Of a stretch of 64,000 bases of DNA, positions 44,151 to 55,224 are shown one piece after another (the first letter of the stretch is position 1; the number at the start of each line of letters is the position of its first letter). The position numbers and the translations under genes were made by a program. Origin of the DNA: Ichthyophis bannanicus. Its lineage: Eukaryota; Chordata; Amphibia; Gymnophiona; Ichthyophiidae. The stretch spans positions 1,357,963,834 through 1,358,027,833 of the forward strand of contig CM066033.1 of NCBI GenBank assembly GCA_033557465.1. The letters run 5' to 3'. The notes beneath the pieces were generated by a model, which was given only the letters and a program-made list of their open reading frames with translations, searched no databases and had not been told where the DNA came from.

Positions 44151-44689
44151 CATGCCTATCTTACTCAAATAGTGTGCATACCTGTAACAGTCATATTTTT
44201 GCAGATCTGTGCTGCCAGCCCATAATACCCTCACCACAATTGCCAACATTCCTTTGGTCCGTCTATCTGCATCTGTCAGCTGTGTAGAGTCCTGTCTGCC
44301 TTTGCAAACTGCCACCCCATGTTCTGCACTGCTACCCTTTTCTGCATTGCGCCTCATCGTGCTTGCCTCACCTGTGCCTGATCTGCCTGGCACCACCACT
44401 CCTCTGTCCACCCATCATTGTAACGATCCTGCCACTTCCGCCTCCACTGGGGGACATGTATTCCCATCGTCTGCCACCAACTGTTTTTCCAGTACTTTAC
44501 ATTGCCAACACCCTGTGCTGTGGTACAGTTGCCCCCACCATGTTTGTCATCAGTACTGGCAGCCACATTGGATGCCCGCAGATATGGCGGGTCCAGCGGC
44601 TCCCAGCTCTCCCTCCTTCACTCACCTGTTCATTGCCTTTCCTGAGTGCTCTATCTAGTGTTAGGGCTACATCTGTCTCTGTTCCTCAC

Positions 44690-45176
44690 AGGTCATGCAT
44701 GTCATCCTACGGCACCTTGCAGCCCTTAGGGTACACTAACCCAGGGCACCGTAACCTTGTTAGGCCACCTTAAACTATGGTTCCATAGCCCAGGGTGCCT
44801 TCTACAGTGCCTTGTCCAGGGGTGCCTAATACGGCGCTTAGCCTAAGGAGCCCTATAGGGTGCCTTATGAGGCACCTTACAAGGCACCTTATAATGCACC
44901 TTACAATGGCACCTTATAATGCACCTTACAAGGCGCCTTACAAGGCACCTTATAATGCACCTTACAAGGTACCTTACAAAGGCGCCTTACAAGGCACCTT
45001 ACAAGGCACCTTATAAGGCACCTTGTAATGCGTGTTAGTCTAAGGTGCCTTGTAACATGCGTTAGCTGATACAGCTTACTGTAACAATGCACCGCCCACG
45101 CCTTTATATGGGCATCTGTACCTTTACCACGGAACCTAACGCGAGTGACATTACCGCAGTTTAGTAAACATACCCC
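44690..45176 (-). repeat. Harbinger right inverted repeat with palindromic repeat array
   Basis: 44690-45060 contains over twenty short units of the type ACCTTATAAGGC / CACCTTACAAGG in irregular tandem order. 45065-45176 is the terminal repeat (GCGTTAGCTG ... ACGCGAGTGACATTACCGCA ... GTTTAGTAAACATACCCC), the reverse complement of 27251-27350 with scattered changes. TTA follows at 45177-45179. Confidence 0.75.
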
Positions 45177-45289
45177 TTACTGTCTCGGTGCTTAACAAAT
45201 ATTTTTATTCTATGTTCACAGATGAAGGGTCAAAAGCAGGACATCAGAAAACACCACAAATAGGAACAGAAGCGGGGGATACTGAATGA

Positions 45290-47640
45290 TTTTCAGAAGA
45301 CTGTTCGTGTGGACACAAAGTGATGGGGCTGGTTGGGATAACTTAGGGAAGTTCTAGTGCCTTCATTATCTGACCTTTTCAATGCTTCTTTAGAGTCAGG
45401 GGTGCTCCCAGAGGACTGGAGAAGGGTGCATGTGGTCCCTTTACACAAAAAGATAGTGAGTTTTTTGGTCCAGTAGACTGCAGGATCCAAGGTAGCATGG
45501 TTTTACTGTCAAACAAATCTAATTAATTTCTTTAACTGGGTGACCAGAGAGTTGGACCAAGGGAGAGCTCTAGATGTGGTATACTTAGATTTCAGTAAAG
45601 CCTTTGACACTGTTCCACACAGGCGACTTATAAATATATTGAGCACCCTATAAATGGACCCTAAAGTGACTAACCTGGTTAGAAATTGGTTGAGTGGGAG
45701 GTGACAAATTGTACAGGTAAATGGAGCTCACTCTGAGGAGAAGGAGGTTACCTGTAGGGTGCAGCAGGGATTTCTCTTTGATCTGATTATTTTCAACATT
45801 TTTGTAAGCGATATTGCAGAAGGGCTGGGGTAAGGTTTGCCTCTTTGTGGATGATACCAAAATCTGCTATACAGTAGACGCACAGGAAGGAGGAGATAAC
45901 ATGAGGAGGGATTTTCTGAAGCATGAAGAATGGCCTAGAATTTGGCAGCTGAGATTTAATGCTAAAACTTGCAGGGTCATGAATTTGGGCTGCAAAAGTC
46001 CAAGGGAGTGGTAACATATAGGTGGTGAAGTGCTTCTGTTCATGAAAGAAGAACGGGACCTGGCGTGATTGTTTCCAATGATCTTACAGTGGCAAAACAG
46101 GTAGAAAAGGCGACCATGAAAGCCACAGCGATACTCAGGTGCAAAGGGAAAGGAATGGCCAGCAGAAAGAAGGAGGTGATAGTGCCACTGTGTAAGTCTT
46201 TTGTAAGACCTAATTTGGAGTACTGTGTTCAATCCTGGAGACTGCACCTTTAAAAGAATATAAACAGGATGGAGTCAGTGCAGAGGGTGGCTACCAAAAT
46301 GGTCAGTGGGCTTTGTCATAAGGCATATTGGGAAAGGCTTAAAGATCTCAGTATGTATACTTAAATGCACAGGAGAAGAGCCTCTTTTGATTGAAAAAAA
46401 GCTCTGCAATGAGGGGACATAGGATGAAGGTGAAAGGAGATAGATTCAGGAGTAATATGCAGAAATATTTCTTTAGGGAAAGAGTGGTAGATGCATGGAA
46501 TCACCTCTCATTGGAGTTAGTAGAGATGAGGACTGTATCTGACTTGAAGAAAGCATGAGACACAGGATGTCTAAGGGAAAAAAAGGGACTATAGTAGTTG
46601 ATATGGAAGGGCAGACTATGTTTATGTTTATGTTATGTTTATGTTTATTTCATTTGATATACCGCCCTTCAGGGGAGACAGAGCGGTTTACAATATACAA
46701 AAACAATTCAAAGAAGGCACAGGGCCAGAAAGGAGGAAAAGAAGTTACAATTAATGATAGGAAAGCAAGAGAAAAGAAGGAGACAATACAGGACTTAGGG
46801 GTCAGGGTTCACACAGAAGGGGGAGGGAAGGTCAAAGGCCAGGGAGAAGAGGTGGGTCTTCAAGTCGCGCTTAAAGGTAGGGTGATGGGGCTCGAGTCAG
46901 AGGGAGGTGGGAAGTGAGTTCCAGAGGACGGGGCCTGCGAAGAAGAAGGCTGAGAAGCGGGTAGACTGAAGGTGAGCAAGGGAGGGGGAAGGGAGATTGA
47001 GGTGGTTGAGATTGAATGATCGAGGAGTGTGTCTGGGAGTGTGGAAGGTGATAAGATCTGCCAAGTATTGTGGGGTGCTGGTGTGGAGAGCCCGGTGGAC
47101 GAGAGTGAGCAGCTTAAACCGGGAGCGGACGGGTACAGGTAGCCAGTGAAGCTGAAGAAGTAGAGGTGACACATGATCTCATTGGGAAGAGTGGGTGATA
47201 ATGCGGGCAGCAGTATTTTGGATTCTTTGTAATCTGTTGAGTTGGGATTTGGGGAGACCGGTGAAGACAGAATTAGAGAAATCAACGCGTGACATGACTA
47301 AGGACAGAAGCAGTGTGGTAAGGGCAGGCGGGGTGAGAAAAGGGCAAATCGCACGGATTTGGCGAAGGAAAAAGAAGGAGGTCTTAGTGATATGGGAAAT
47401 GTGAGCTTTAAAAGAGAGGTCAGAGTCAAAGAGCACACCTAGATAGCGGAAAGTGGAAACCAAGGGTATGGGAGAGTCTGAGAAAGATGGAGCGAGCAAA
47501 GGGGGTGGGCTACCGTGGGAGAACCAGATTGCGATGGTTTTGGTGAGGTTGAGGTGAAGACAGTTCTGGGTTAGCCAGTTAGCAACAATGGAAAGACAAG
47601 AATTGGCCGTATGGTCTTTATCTGCCATCATGTTTCTATC
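45290..47640 (+). mobile_element. CR1-B LINE, plus strand, interrupted by an L2 insertion
   Basis: Pieces of ORF2 read in order on the plus strand: an RT start near 45380-45440 ('GVLPEDWRRVHVVPLH'), motif A near 45570-45620, the catalytic region near 45840-45870 where the third frame reads 'FVDDTKICYT', and C-terminal blocks to about 46555. The CR1 3' tail stops at 46618 ('GGCAGACTA') and resumes at about 47603 ('TTGGCCGTATGGTCTTTATC'...'TGTTTCTATC'). The frame has many stops. It is 5'-truncated near 45290. Confidence 0.75.
46619..47602 (-). mobile_element. L2-like LINE 3' part inserted in CR1-B
   Basis: The 3' tail lies at 46619-46700 (TTTATG repeats, then GATATACCGCCC and GAGCGGTTTACAA). 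The minus-strand frames hold the ORF2 C-terminus: 47179-47602 has 'LTQNCLHLNLTKT', 'STFRYLGVLFDSDLSFKAHI' and 'SRVDFSNSVFTGLPKSQLNR', and 46897-47172 has 'ELHWLPV'-type 'LQLHWLPVPVRSRFKLLTLV' and 'AGPVLWNSLPTSL'. A frame change lies near 47175. It is 5'-truncated and inserted into the CR1-B tail. Confidence 0.85.
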
Positions 47641-48069
47641 TATAAATTCCTCCCTTGGCATCTCCCAGTGGGTTGAGCCACCTGGAAAGCTGACTCCTAA
47701 TCCTTTATGTGGTCTTTATGTATTAGAAAGCAGGACAGTCTGGAATTCTGCTAATATCTAAGACCCCCACACATTAGCCTGCTTTTTACTTTGGGCATCA
47801 GGTTTAACTGATGTAATCCTTCCCTGTCCTGAACCCCAGCATATGCATCCATCTCCACATAAGCCGGGAGATCAACTGGCACCTCCTGTATCTCTTGGTC
47901 TACCTCCTGCCTATCCTATTCACATTTTCCTGGCCTGTCTTTCATTTTTCTCATCCTCCCGCGTTTCACCCCTATCGTTCACTGGGTCGTGTCTATTCAT
48001 TCTGCTTCCTAGCTTGTCTTACATCGGTCTCACACTCCCATGTTGCTCATCTATATTTCACTAGTATCT

Positions 48070-48700
48070 TACCTGATACGTTTTCTTTTATTTTTTAAAT
48101 CAAGCATTTATAAGGAAAAAACAAAGAGATAAAGAAAAGACAAAATACAGTACCAGATCTCATCCTCCGACAAGGGATCCTTTTTAAGGAAAACTACTCA
48201 TAATCTAGCCCACATGTATGGACAGCAGTGAATCATCATGAATATCAAGAAAGAAAATAGAAGCAAGAAGGCAAAAATTAATGCCCAAACCCCCAAATAT
48301 CTAAACACAATTCAATCTCCCCAATACTCCCAGAAACTAAATCTATCTTTTGCATCTTCTAATGGATCTATTTAGCATAGCCTCAATTCGAGTAGCAGTT
48401 TTCCAAATGTCCAATAAAGAAACATTATCCGGAGGATCAGGTTCCAGCAAAGCACTCCCCATATCTGGAGGAGAAATAGACAGTGGAATAGGTATCTTTA
48501 TGAACTGTCCCATATTCAAAGGGACAGAGTCCATAACTTCAGACCCCATCTCTTTAGGTGTGGAGATGATGGGGGATCCTTTCCCAGCCAAAGAAGAGCT
48601 TGAGTTCATTGGGAGAGAGGGAGTTGCGGGACCCCCAGAGCTCAAAGAAGCTCCAGAGGAAAGAGGCTGCTACACAGAGTGGGGATGACCCCCACAGAGG
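48070..48700 (-). mobile_element. Possible L1/HAL1-type fragment
   Basis: Read on the minus strand, a frame at 48343-48645 ends 'NVSLLDIWKTATRIEAMLNR', which resembles the pre-coiled-coil part of L1-type ORF1. About 250 bp of AT-rich DNA and an A-rich end (48075-48100) follow. The RRM part is missing. The call is weak. Confidence 0.3.
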
Positions 48701-49089
48701 ATGTTGGGGTAACATTTGTCCATTGGCCCTTTAACAGAGGAAGGGGTCTTAGAACGGTCTGTCTCGTAAAGTTGTCGATTTAACCAACAAATCCCGCAAA
48801 TTGCATCCCCGTGAATATGCAATCTGCAAAGGTTTGTTAAAGCTAGAACATAGAGAGAGCACCGACCAATGTTTCCTCAAAATATGAGCCACTGCCCCCA
48901 AATGGCTCATATATGGTAAGATGCCTGTCACTTTTTTAGAAGAATCTTCAGAAGATGAAAGAGGAGCCTGAGTAGTTTCCAAATGCCATTCTCGATGAGA
49001 ATATAAAGCCCTCCGATAAGCTCGGGAAATGACCGATATGGGATAACCTTTTCTGGATAACCTCTGCCATAGATCCCATGCATGATGTT

Positions 49090-49365
49090 TATACTGAGAT
49101 GGGGACATGGGATGAGGGTGAAGGGAGATAGATTCAGGAGTGATATGCGGAAATATTTCTTTACAGAAAGAGTAGTGGATCCATGGAATAGTCTCCCAGT
49201 GGAGGTGGTAGAGATGAGGACAGTAACTGAATTCAAAAAAGCATGGGACCAACACAGAGGATCTCTAAAGGTAAAAAGTGGACTGTTGTAGTTGTTGTTA
49301 TGGAAGGACAGACTAGATAGGCCATGTGGTCTTTTTCTGTCATCATGTTTCTATGTTTCTATGAG
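49090..49365 (+). mobile_element. CR1-B 3' fragment inserted in the Penelope inverted arm
   Basis: The plus strand encodes the CR1-B C-terminal tail ('HGMRVKGDRFRSDMRKYFF', 'VDPWNSLPVEVVEM') and ends with 'GATAGGCCATGTGGTCTTTT' and TTTCTATG repeats. The Penelope minus arm continues on each side, with ATACTGA present at both borders as a likely TSD. Confidence 0.75.
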
Positions 49366-49534
49366 ATACTGAAGTGCACAGCCGACGGATCCTTAAAAAT
49401 TGTCCAAAGGGGAGACCCCTGCGAAGGGGTTCCGGATGGAAGCTGTCATAATTAAGCAAACAGTTTCTCTGAACCGGTTTCCTATATAGCGTGGTCAATA
49501 AGGCGGGACAGTATACCGGGAGGGTTCCGCCTTA

Positions 49535-50398
49535 TTGACCACGCTATATAGGAAACCAGTTCAGAGAAACTGTTTGCTTAATTATGACAGCTTCCATCCG
49601 GAACCCCTTGCACGGGATCTATGGCAGAGGTTATTCAGTAAAGGTTATCCCATATCGGTCATTTCCCGAGCTTATCGGAGGCCTTTATATTCTCATCGAG
49701 AATGGTATTTGGAAACTACTCAGGCTCCTCTTTCATCTTCTGAAGATTCTTCTAAAAAAGTGACAGGCATCTTACCATATATGAGCCATTTGGGGGCAGT
49801 GGCTCATATTTTGAGGAAACATTGGCCGGTGCTCTCTCTATGTTCTAGCTTTAACAAACCTTTGCAGATTGCATATTCACGGGGACGCAATTTGCGGGAT
49901 TTGTTGGTTAAATCGACAACTTTACGAGACAGACCGTTGCTGCCTGACGTTCGGTCGGGTTTTAATGCAGCATGTGTGGAATGTAGATATTGTGCTACTA
50001 CTATGACTGGGCTGTCCTGGTCTGATACACAGTCTGGTCGTGTTTTTTATCGACGGTGGCGGACTACTTGTGCTTTGAGTCATGTGTTCTACTTTCTGGA
50101 ATGCCCTTGCCTGCAGCGATATGTGAGGAGTACTACACGAGTTGTACGGGTCCGTTTGGGGGAACATGCTTCACGCATCCGTCAATCTGTTTTGACAGTT
50201 CCAATGGTACAGCACTGTCTTGACTGTCATCATGAATTTGAACATTTTCAGTGGACGGTGATTGATCATGTACCAGAGGACCCTAGGGGAGGTGACCGTA
50301 TGTCTAGATTACGTAGGCTGGAACAACGCTGGATTTTTCTATTGCGGACTATTGCACCCACTGGATTAAATCGGGACATTGAATGGTTGGACCTTTAA
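49535..50398 (+). pseudogene. Penelope-like Pol C-terminus with GIY-YIG endonuclease
   Basis: This is an open frame of 287 codons. It starts in the post-RT region ('SFHPEPLARDLWQRLFSKGY', 'VISRAYRRPL'), passes a Cys cluster ('CVECRYC', about residue 150) and ends in the endonuclease: 'CPCLQRYVRSTTRVVRVRLG', 'EHASRIRQ', 'VQHCLDCHHEFEHFQWTVID', then the family's typical end 'RWIFLLRTIAPTGLNRDIEW'. The GIY-YIG second half should read YVG but here is YVR, a change in the catalytic motif. RT itself is missing, so this is a 5'-truncated copy. Confidence 0.8.
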
Positions 50399-50583
50399 AC
50401 GCTAGCCTTTCAAGTAGGGGCTCCCATCATCTGTGGGGATTTCCCTATGTGTGATTGGCTCTCTCATAATGGGTGGTTCTATAAATGGCCTATCTGTGAA
50501 TAGGTATCCCTGACGTCATTAGCCAAGGGTTTGGCGTTTTCTGTCAGTTTGAATAAATGGACACACTTCTTTTCAATCGGGGG

Positions 50584-50630
50584 CACTTGAGACAGAGGCT
50601 TTTAGCTTCGAAACGTGCACGTCATGAGTG
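50584..50630 (+). ncRNA. Hammerhead-ribozyme-like motif of the Penelope-like element
   Basis: Stem I CACT (50584-50587) pairs with AGTG (50627-50630). A stem II hairpin GAGGC (50595-50599), loop TTTTA, GCTTC (50605-50609) follows. Then GAAA (50610-50613), a minimal stem III in the palindrome CGTGCACG (50614-50621) and a GTC-type site (50621-50623). The region before stem II, TGAGACA, departs from the CUGAUGA consensus, so activity is doubtful. Very short stem III is typical of Penelope-associated hammerheads. Confidence 0.4.
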
Positions 50631-51094
50631 ATCGATCCGATAAGTGTGGATTTTTACAATGATATAACAAGATGAATGCAAATGTTTGAATAAGTTTCTA
50701 AAAAAGGGGCATGTACTGCGTGAGAGTGAGAGGGGTTTCCTCTTTTTCTTGCGGTTTATGCCCGACAAAAAATAAGTAATGATTGCTGTCTGGGATTAGC
50801 GGTATTTCTTTTCAATTTGGATTTTATCTCTGAATACCGGATTACTGGGTTTATTTATTTTTGACTAAATTTAAACGTGGCATAACTCCTTTTTATCTTC
50901 AGGAGGCCACTTAACAATTTTTAGTCCTCTTAACTCTTTCTGTGGTTTATCTTCTGTTGCAAAGGATCCATGAACATGTTTGCCAGGCTCTATCTCTAGT
51001 TCTATTCAAATCCAGCCTCTTTGATGCTGATCCCCTTAGTCCACTGCTCATCACCTATCTGTATCTTTGCCTAGATTAACCCTAGTTCCCAGCT

Positions 51095-51305
51095 GTTATT
51101 ATTACTATTATTGAGCATTTATTAAGTGCTACCAGGCGTACTCAGCGCTGTACAGACACAGAAAAGACAGTCCCTTCTCATCGAGCTTACAATCTAAAAG
51201 GACAGACAGCTGTTGTGTGGTCTTTCATGATTAGATTGTAAGCTCTGATGAAGGCGGGACAGTCTATCACATCTATATGTACACCGCTGCATTCGCCTTG
51301 TAGTG
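51095..51305 (+). repeat. L3/MIR-like tail fragments, left of LTR element 2
   Basis: 51095-51215 matches 9108-9230. 51225-51290 ('GATTGTAAGCTCTGATGAAG' ... 'TGTACACCGCTGCATTCGCC') is a second tail of the type at 27195-27250. After removal of LTR element 2 it continues at 57293 ('agtgttatacaaatgataaa'), showing the element inserted into this repeat. Confidence 0.6.
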
Positions 51306-52661
51306 TGTCATGATGTGGGCACTGATAAAGTTGTTTTGAAGAAAAGAAATCCTGTTTCTTTAGAGGAACTAGATGTGCAGTTAACCCCAGGCACAGCTAG
51401 AGGGAGCAGGAACAGACATGCTGCACTTAATGAACCTAGGCTCTCTGATGACCTGCAGCTGAAAGGGAACCAGGAAGTCATCAGTAACCGTTCACTTTAT
51501 AAGCCAGAGCAGAATGCTTCTGGACAGAAAGAGGAGCAGGACAGGAAGAGAGGAGTAGAGCTGGTAGTAGAAGAAGGAGATGGAGAAACAGCAGAGAAGC
51601 CTGGAGGCTACCAAGGAGATAAGCCTGATTGCTGTGAAGGAAGCAAAGCTGGGAGCTGGAGGAGAAACAGACCTCACAAGGTGGGAAGCCAGAAGGCCCA
51701 AACTGATCCTGTTGTAGAGTTTGGTGGAAGTTACCCCAAGGTGAGAGCGTCTGCCACGCCTAGTTCCTATACTTTGCCTGGAGATAGAATAGAGAGAAGA
51801 AAGCCAAGAACCAGAAAGAAAGGTTCTGACAGAAGCTTATTATCTCTAGAGGATCATTGCCCAGTTTCACCTGTTCAGAGGGAAAAGCACTTTTATAAGC
51901 AACAGAAGTTTTTACCCAGAGTGAGAGGAGAATCCAACAGCAGTTTTATTCCACTGCCTAGAAGCACACCTCGGTATCCGGTTGGCAGGCAGAAGTGCAG
52001 CTACCAAGGGAGAGGTGCAGGAAAAAGAAGCACTGTGGATTTTATCTCACCAAAGCCAAGGTATGAGGCATTAAATATTGACTGTGATAATTGTGCTACT
52101 AAAAGCTCTACTAAAACAAGTATTCCTTCTATGAGATACAAGAATCAAGACTGGTTTAGTAAACTACCACCAGCCTTGAGAATCCCTGGCTATAGGAAGC
52201 CAGACTCCCAAGTTTTAAACTACCATGCTGAGATAGACAGGGACAGTGAACGCTCCTTGAATGAGTACAGGGGAGAAGAATCTATGGAAGTGGATTATCC
52301 CAGCACTGTTCCCTCACCTATGCCAGAGTTAATGGAATGTGATTGGTGCACTGCCTATGCTCCAAAGTCTGTATGCTCCACATACCATAGAAGAATAAGT
52401 GAAATATAATTTAATGTTTCTTATACTGAATGCTACTATGAAAAAACTTGCCTTAACTGTGAAGTAACAGTTAACGGCTCAGTGTGAATATTGGTACCTT
52501 TTAAGACAAAGGACTGTTTCTGTTATCTGGAATTATCTCTTAGTTGAACCTTGCTTTAAACGGGGAATAAAAGCCTTTATTACCCTCCACCTGGTCTCTT
52601 TGATCATTAACGTCTCTACATAGTGGCGTAAAATCTTTGTGTCACCGGGAACCCCGTGACA
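51306..52661 (+). repeat. 5' LTR of element 2
   Basis: It starts TGTCATGATGTGGG and ends CCCCGTGACA. AATAAA lies at 52566-52571. Downstream, TGGCGTAGTTTTTC (52666 on) occupies the primer-binding-site position. It carries a long open frame from its first bases to 52409. Confidence 0.9.
51307..52409 (+). CDS. LTR-encoded frame, element 2 5' LTR copy (about 367 codons)
   Basis: It is open from the LTR start to 52409. There is no ATG in this frame for about the first 275 codons (the first is in 'SIPSMRYKNQ'), so in the 5' LTR it lacks an obvious start. The protein is basic and Ser/Arg/Lys/Glu/Pro-rich, with no membrane segment or known domain. The end reads 'ESMEVDYPSTVPS' and 'LMECDWCTAYAP', resembling the end of the element 1 LTR frame. 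See 55225-57042 for the version joined to integrase. Confidence 0.5.
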
Positions 52662-53113
52662 TAAATGGCGTAGTTTTTCAGATGTGGATATAATCCTAAG
52701 AGATACAGCAAAGAAATATAGAAACAAATTGCCAGTGTTCATCTTGAAAAATAAAAAATAAAAAAACCTGGACCGGAGTGTCAAAAGGAAACTGGATCGG
52801 AGTGAAAATCCGGACTGGACCTTTGAAAAGAGCTGGATCGGAGTTGGAGAAAGTGGACTGGACCGCAGCAAATCCGGAACGGAGAACGAGTTCCTGGAGG
52901 GTGCTACAACGCGAGGCCGCACCACCGTTGCTGAGAGCCTGAGTCTACACTTCTACCAGGTAATGGGTAGAAACGCCTAACTTGTTTGGATACAAGTGTC
53001 AGTTTAAAAAGGGAGAATTTGAAAAAAAAAAAGAGAAGGAAGTGTAGTGCTGATTTTTTTTGTGCAGCCACACTTGGGTTTTTTTTGTTTGTTTCTTTTA
53101 AGGGATCATCGCG

Positions 53114-55220
53114 ATGGAGCAACGCGACCTATTTGACTGGATGGCCTCACAATTCAGTAAACAGGCTGAACTGGCTGCGCAGACCTAGCAGAGTGCTATC
53201 CTGGCGATGCAGGAGCAGTAAAAGCCAGTCCTGCAGATGCTGGAGACTTGGATGAGCCATCAACAGAAGACACAGGAAGCAGCCGCTGGACTCATAAAGC
53301 AGAGCTCAGGACTGAGCCATGGTCTGGTAGGACTAGGGTCCTATGACACTCTGACTTTAGGGAAGTTAGGGGAAAAGGATGATCCAGATGAATTTCTGGA
53401 CGCATTCGAAAGAATTGCCCTTTCTGTGGGTTGGCCAGAGGACCAATGGTCCATCAGACTGGCAGTGTCCCTTACCGGAGAGGCACTGTCAGCCTACAGG
53501 GCAATGCCCGCTGCGTTAGCGGCAGATTATAGCGAAGTGACAAAAGCCATTAGGGAACGCCTGGGCTTGACCCCACTTATCTATAACCGCAGGCTACGAG
53601 CAGCCCGGCTTGAAGTAGGCGAATCGCCTAAGTCATTGGGTCATCGACTGAGGCGCTTGGCTGAAAAGTGGCTAAGGCCCAGTGAAAGATCTATAGATTC
53701 ATTATTGGATATGATAGTTCTCGAGCAATTCATGACTGCAGTACCTGGTAAAATAAAGAGCTTCCTTATTCTCCAGAATTGTCGCTCAACTATGGAGGCG
53801 ATTGCCTTGACAGAGAGGTATTTGGAGGCCGAATTAGTTACCCAGCCTACGGACGGGGTAGCTAAGACAGCCATAGCGACATTCAATCCAGTCTCAGGAA
53901 GTCTCTACCAGTCCAAAACACCTAATGTAAAGTGTGATAAAAAGGCAGAGAAAAGTCTTGTTAAGAGATGTTTTAACTGTGGGAAGTTGGGACATGTCAT
54001 GAATGAATGTAGGGTACGTACCGCTCTCATGGGGGAGCATAAGCATTTATTGTCAGAAGGTTTTGTACTAGATGTCAGGGTGCAGGGAGTAGCAGCCAAA
54101 GCCTTGCTGGACTCTGGTGCGGACCAGACAATGATCTCGCGCAAGCTCTGGTCTACCATTCAAGAGCAAGCTGCGTCCGCCCCAGACCATCCAGAAGGTC
54201 AGGTAAAGATTAAGTGTGTACATGGCGCTGCTACCTTGTATCCCGTGTACAAATTGCTGGTCAAAGGTCTGGGAATAGAAAAAATTATGCTGATAGCAGT
54301 AGTCCCTAGATTGCCCAAAGAGCTGGTCCTTGGTAGGGACTGGCCACAATTTGAGAAGGGCCTAGAAAAGGGTCTAAACCCCAGAGAGGTTTTTGTTTCC
54401 ACTCGGGGCCAGGCGAGTGCCGCAGAAAAACCCTCCTGTTCTAGGGAAGAGAGCATAGTTGATCTCCCATCCCATGATGATTTAGTCAATATTCCTCCAG
54501 ATAGGGACAGAAAGACTAAGGCTCAAAAACGCAAAGAGAGAAAGGGACGCTCTCAAGGTCGAGCGGATTTAGAAGCGGGTGAAGAACTACCATGGATCCC
54601 AGCGGAACTGGTAGAGAAGTTCCCTTCATTCGCCGCTGAGCAAAAAGAGGACCCTGTGCTAGCACGCGCATTTGAAAATGCTTCAACGAAAAGGGATGTT
54701 TTTCCCCGGTTTATAAAGGAAGAGGGACTCCTTTATAGAGAGAGCATAGACCCACGGACTAAAAATGTCCGAAAACAGTTGGTAGTCCCAAATACCTTCA
54801 AAGCGGCAGTACTAAGGATAGCCCATGATCACCCGACGAGCGGTCACAAAGGGGTACAAGGAACCCTTGACCAGATACTGGCCAGATTTTATTGGCCATG
54901 AATTTTTAGGGAGGTCGCGCGTTTTTGTGAGTCCTGTGCCTCTTGCCAAAGGGTGACCTCCATAAAACCCGCTGGAGTGCCCTTATTACCAATGCCAGTG
55001 ATAACAGAGCCTATTAAAAGGATAGCCATGGACATAGTTGGCCCCCTTTTAAGGACTCCCAGGGGTTTCCAATAAATATTGGTTATCGTTGACCAGGCAA
55101 CCCGGTTCCCTTGGGCCATACCCTTGAGGAATATATCAGCAAGGTCCATTGCCGGGGAACTTATAAAACTGTTCTGTGAGGTGGACTTCCCTCAAGAAGT
55201 TTTGACGGACCGAGGTACGA
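53114..55220 (+). pseudogene. Gag-protease-integrase (N-terminal part) of element 2
   Basis: ATG 53114 opens a frame like that of element 1 ('DLFDWMASQFSKQAEL'). Two early stops follow, TAG 53186-53188 and TAA 53219-53221, both where element 1 has Gln. From 53237 it is open to TGA 54899-54901. It holds a SCAN-like capsid region ('ESPKSLGHRLRRLAEKWLR', 'LLDMIVLEQFMTAVPGKIKS'), CCHC knuckle CFNCGKLGHVMNEC, protease LLDSGADQTMI and the integrase His half 'HDHPTSGHKG'. After the TGA the frame gives CESCASC and MDIVGP, a TAA at 55073-55075, 'VLTDRGTNF', then a 1-bp deletion near 55222. It is thus broken in five places. Confidence 0.85.
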
Positions 55221-55224
55221 ACTT

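Larger units (their letters stand above)
27251..45176. mobile_element. Very large PIF/Harbinger DNA transposon with an LTR element nested inside
   Basis: The right end reads, in reverse complement, GGGGTATGTTTACTAAACTG after a TTA (45177-45179). The left end has the matching CTTACTAAACTGCGGTAATG at 27255, apparently having lost its first few bases. The match continues inward: about 110 bp of terminal repeat, palindromic repeat arrays, then a tRNA-like segment, so the inverted ends extend roughly 0.65 kb on the left and 1.25 kb on the right. Inside lie a Harbinger transposase (minus strand) and a Myb/SANT-like gene (plus strand). Length is about 17.9 kb, or about 11.8 kb without LTR element 1. 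The left TSD cannot be confirmed. Confidence 0.75.
48750..50880 (+). mobile_element. Penelope-like retroelement with head-to-head inverted 5' part
   Basis: The plus-strand part (49527-50880) encodes a Penelope-like C-terminus with a GIY-YIG domain (49535-50398) and a 3' region with a hammerhead-like motif. The upstream part (48750-49506) is an inverted copy of about 49527-49944. The two arms meet at a 20-bp spacer (49507-49526) and start with GGTCAATAAGGCGG / CCGCCTTATTGACC. The plus arm lacks about 90 bp that the minus arm has. Inverted partial dimers of this kind are typical of Penelope-like elements. The right limit (about 50880) is approximate. Confidence 0.75.

Noticed and set aside
44795..45016. 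73-codon frame rich in Ala-Pro-Tyr-Lys repeats
   Set aside because: It is a translation of the short palindromic DNA repeats of the Harbinger end, as is 27324-27554 on the left.
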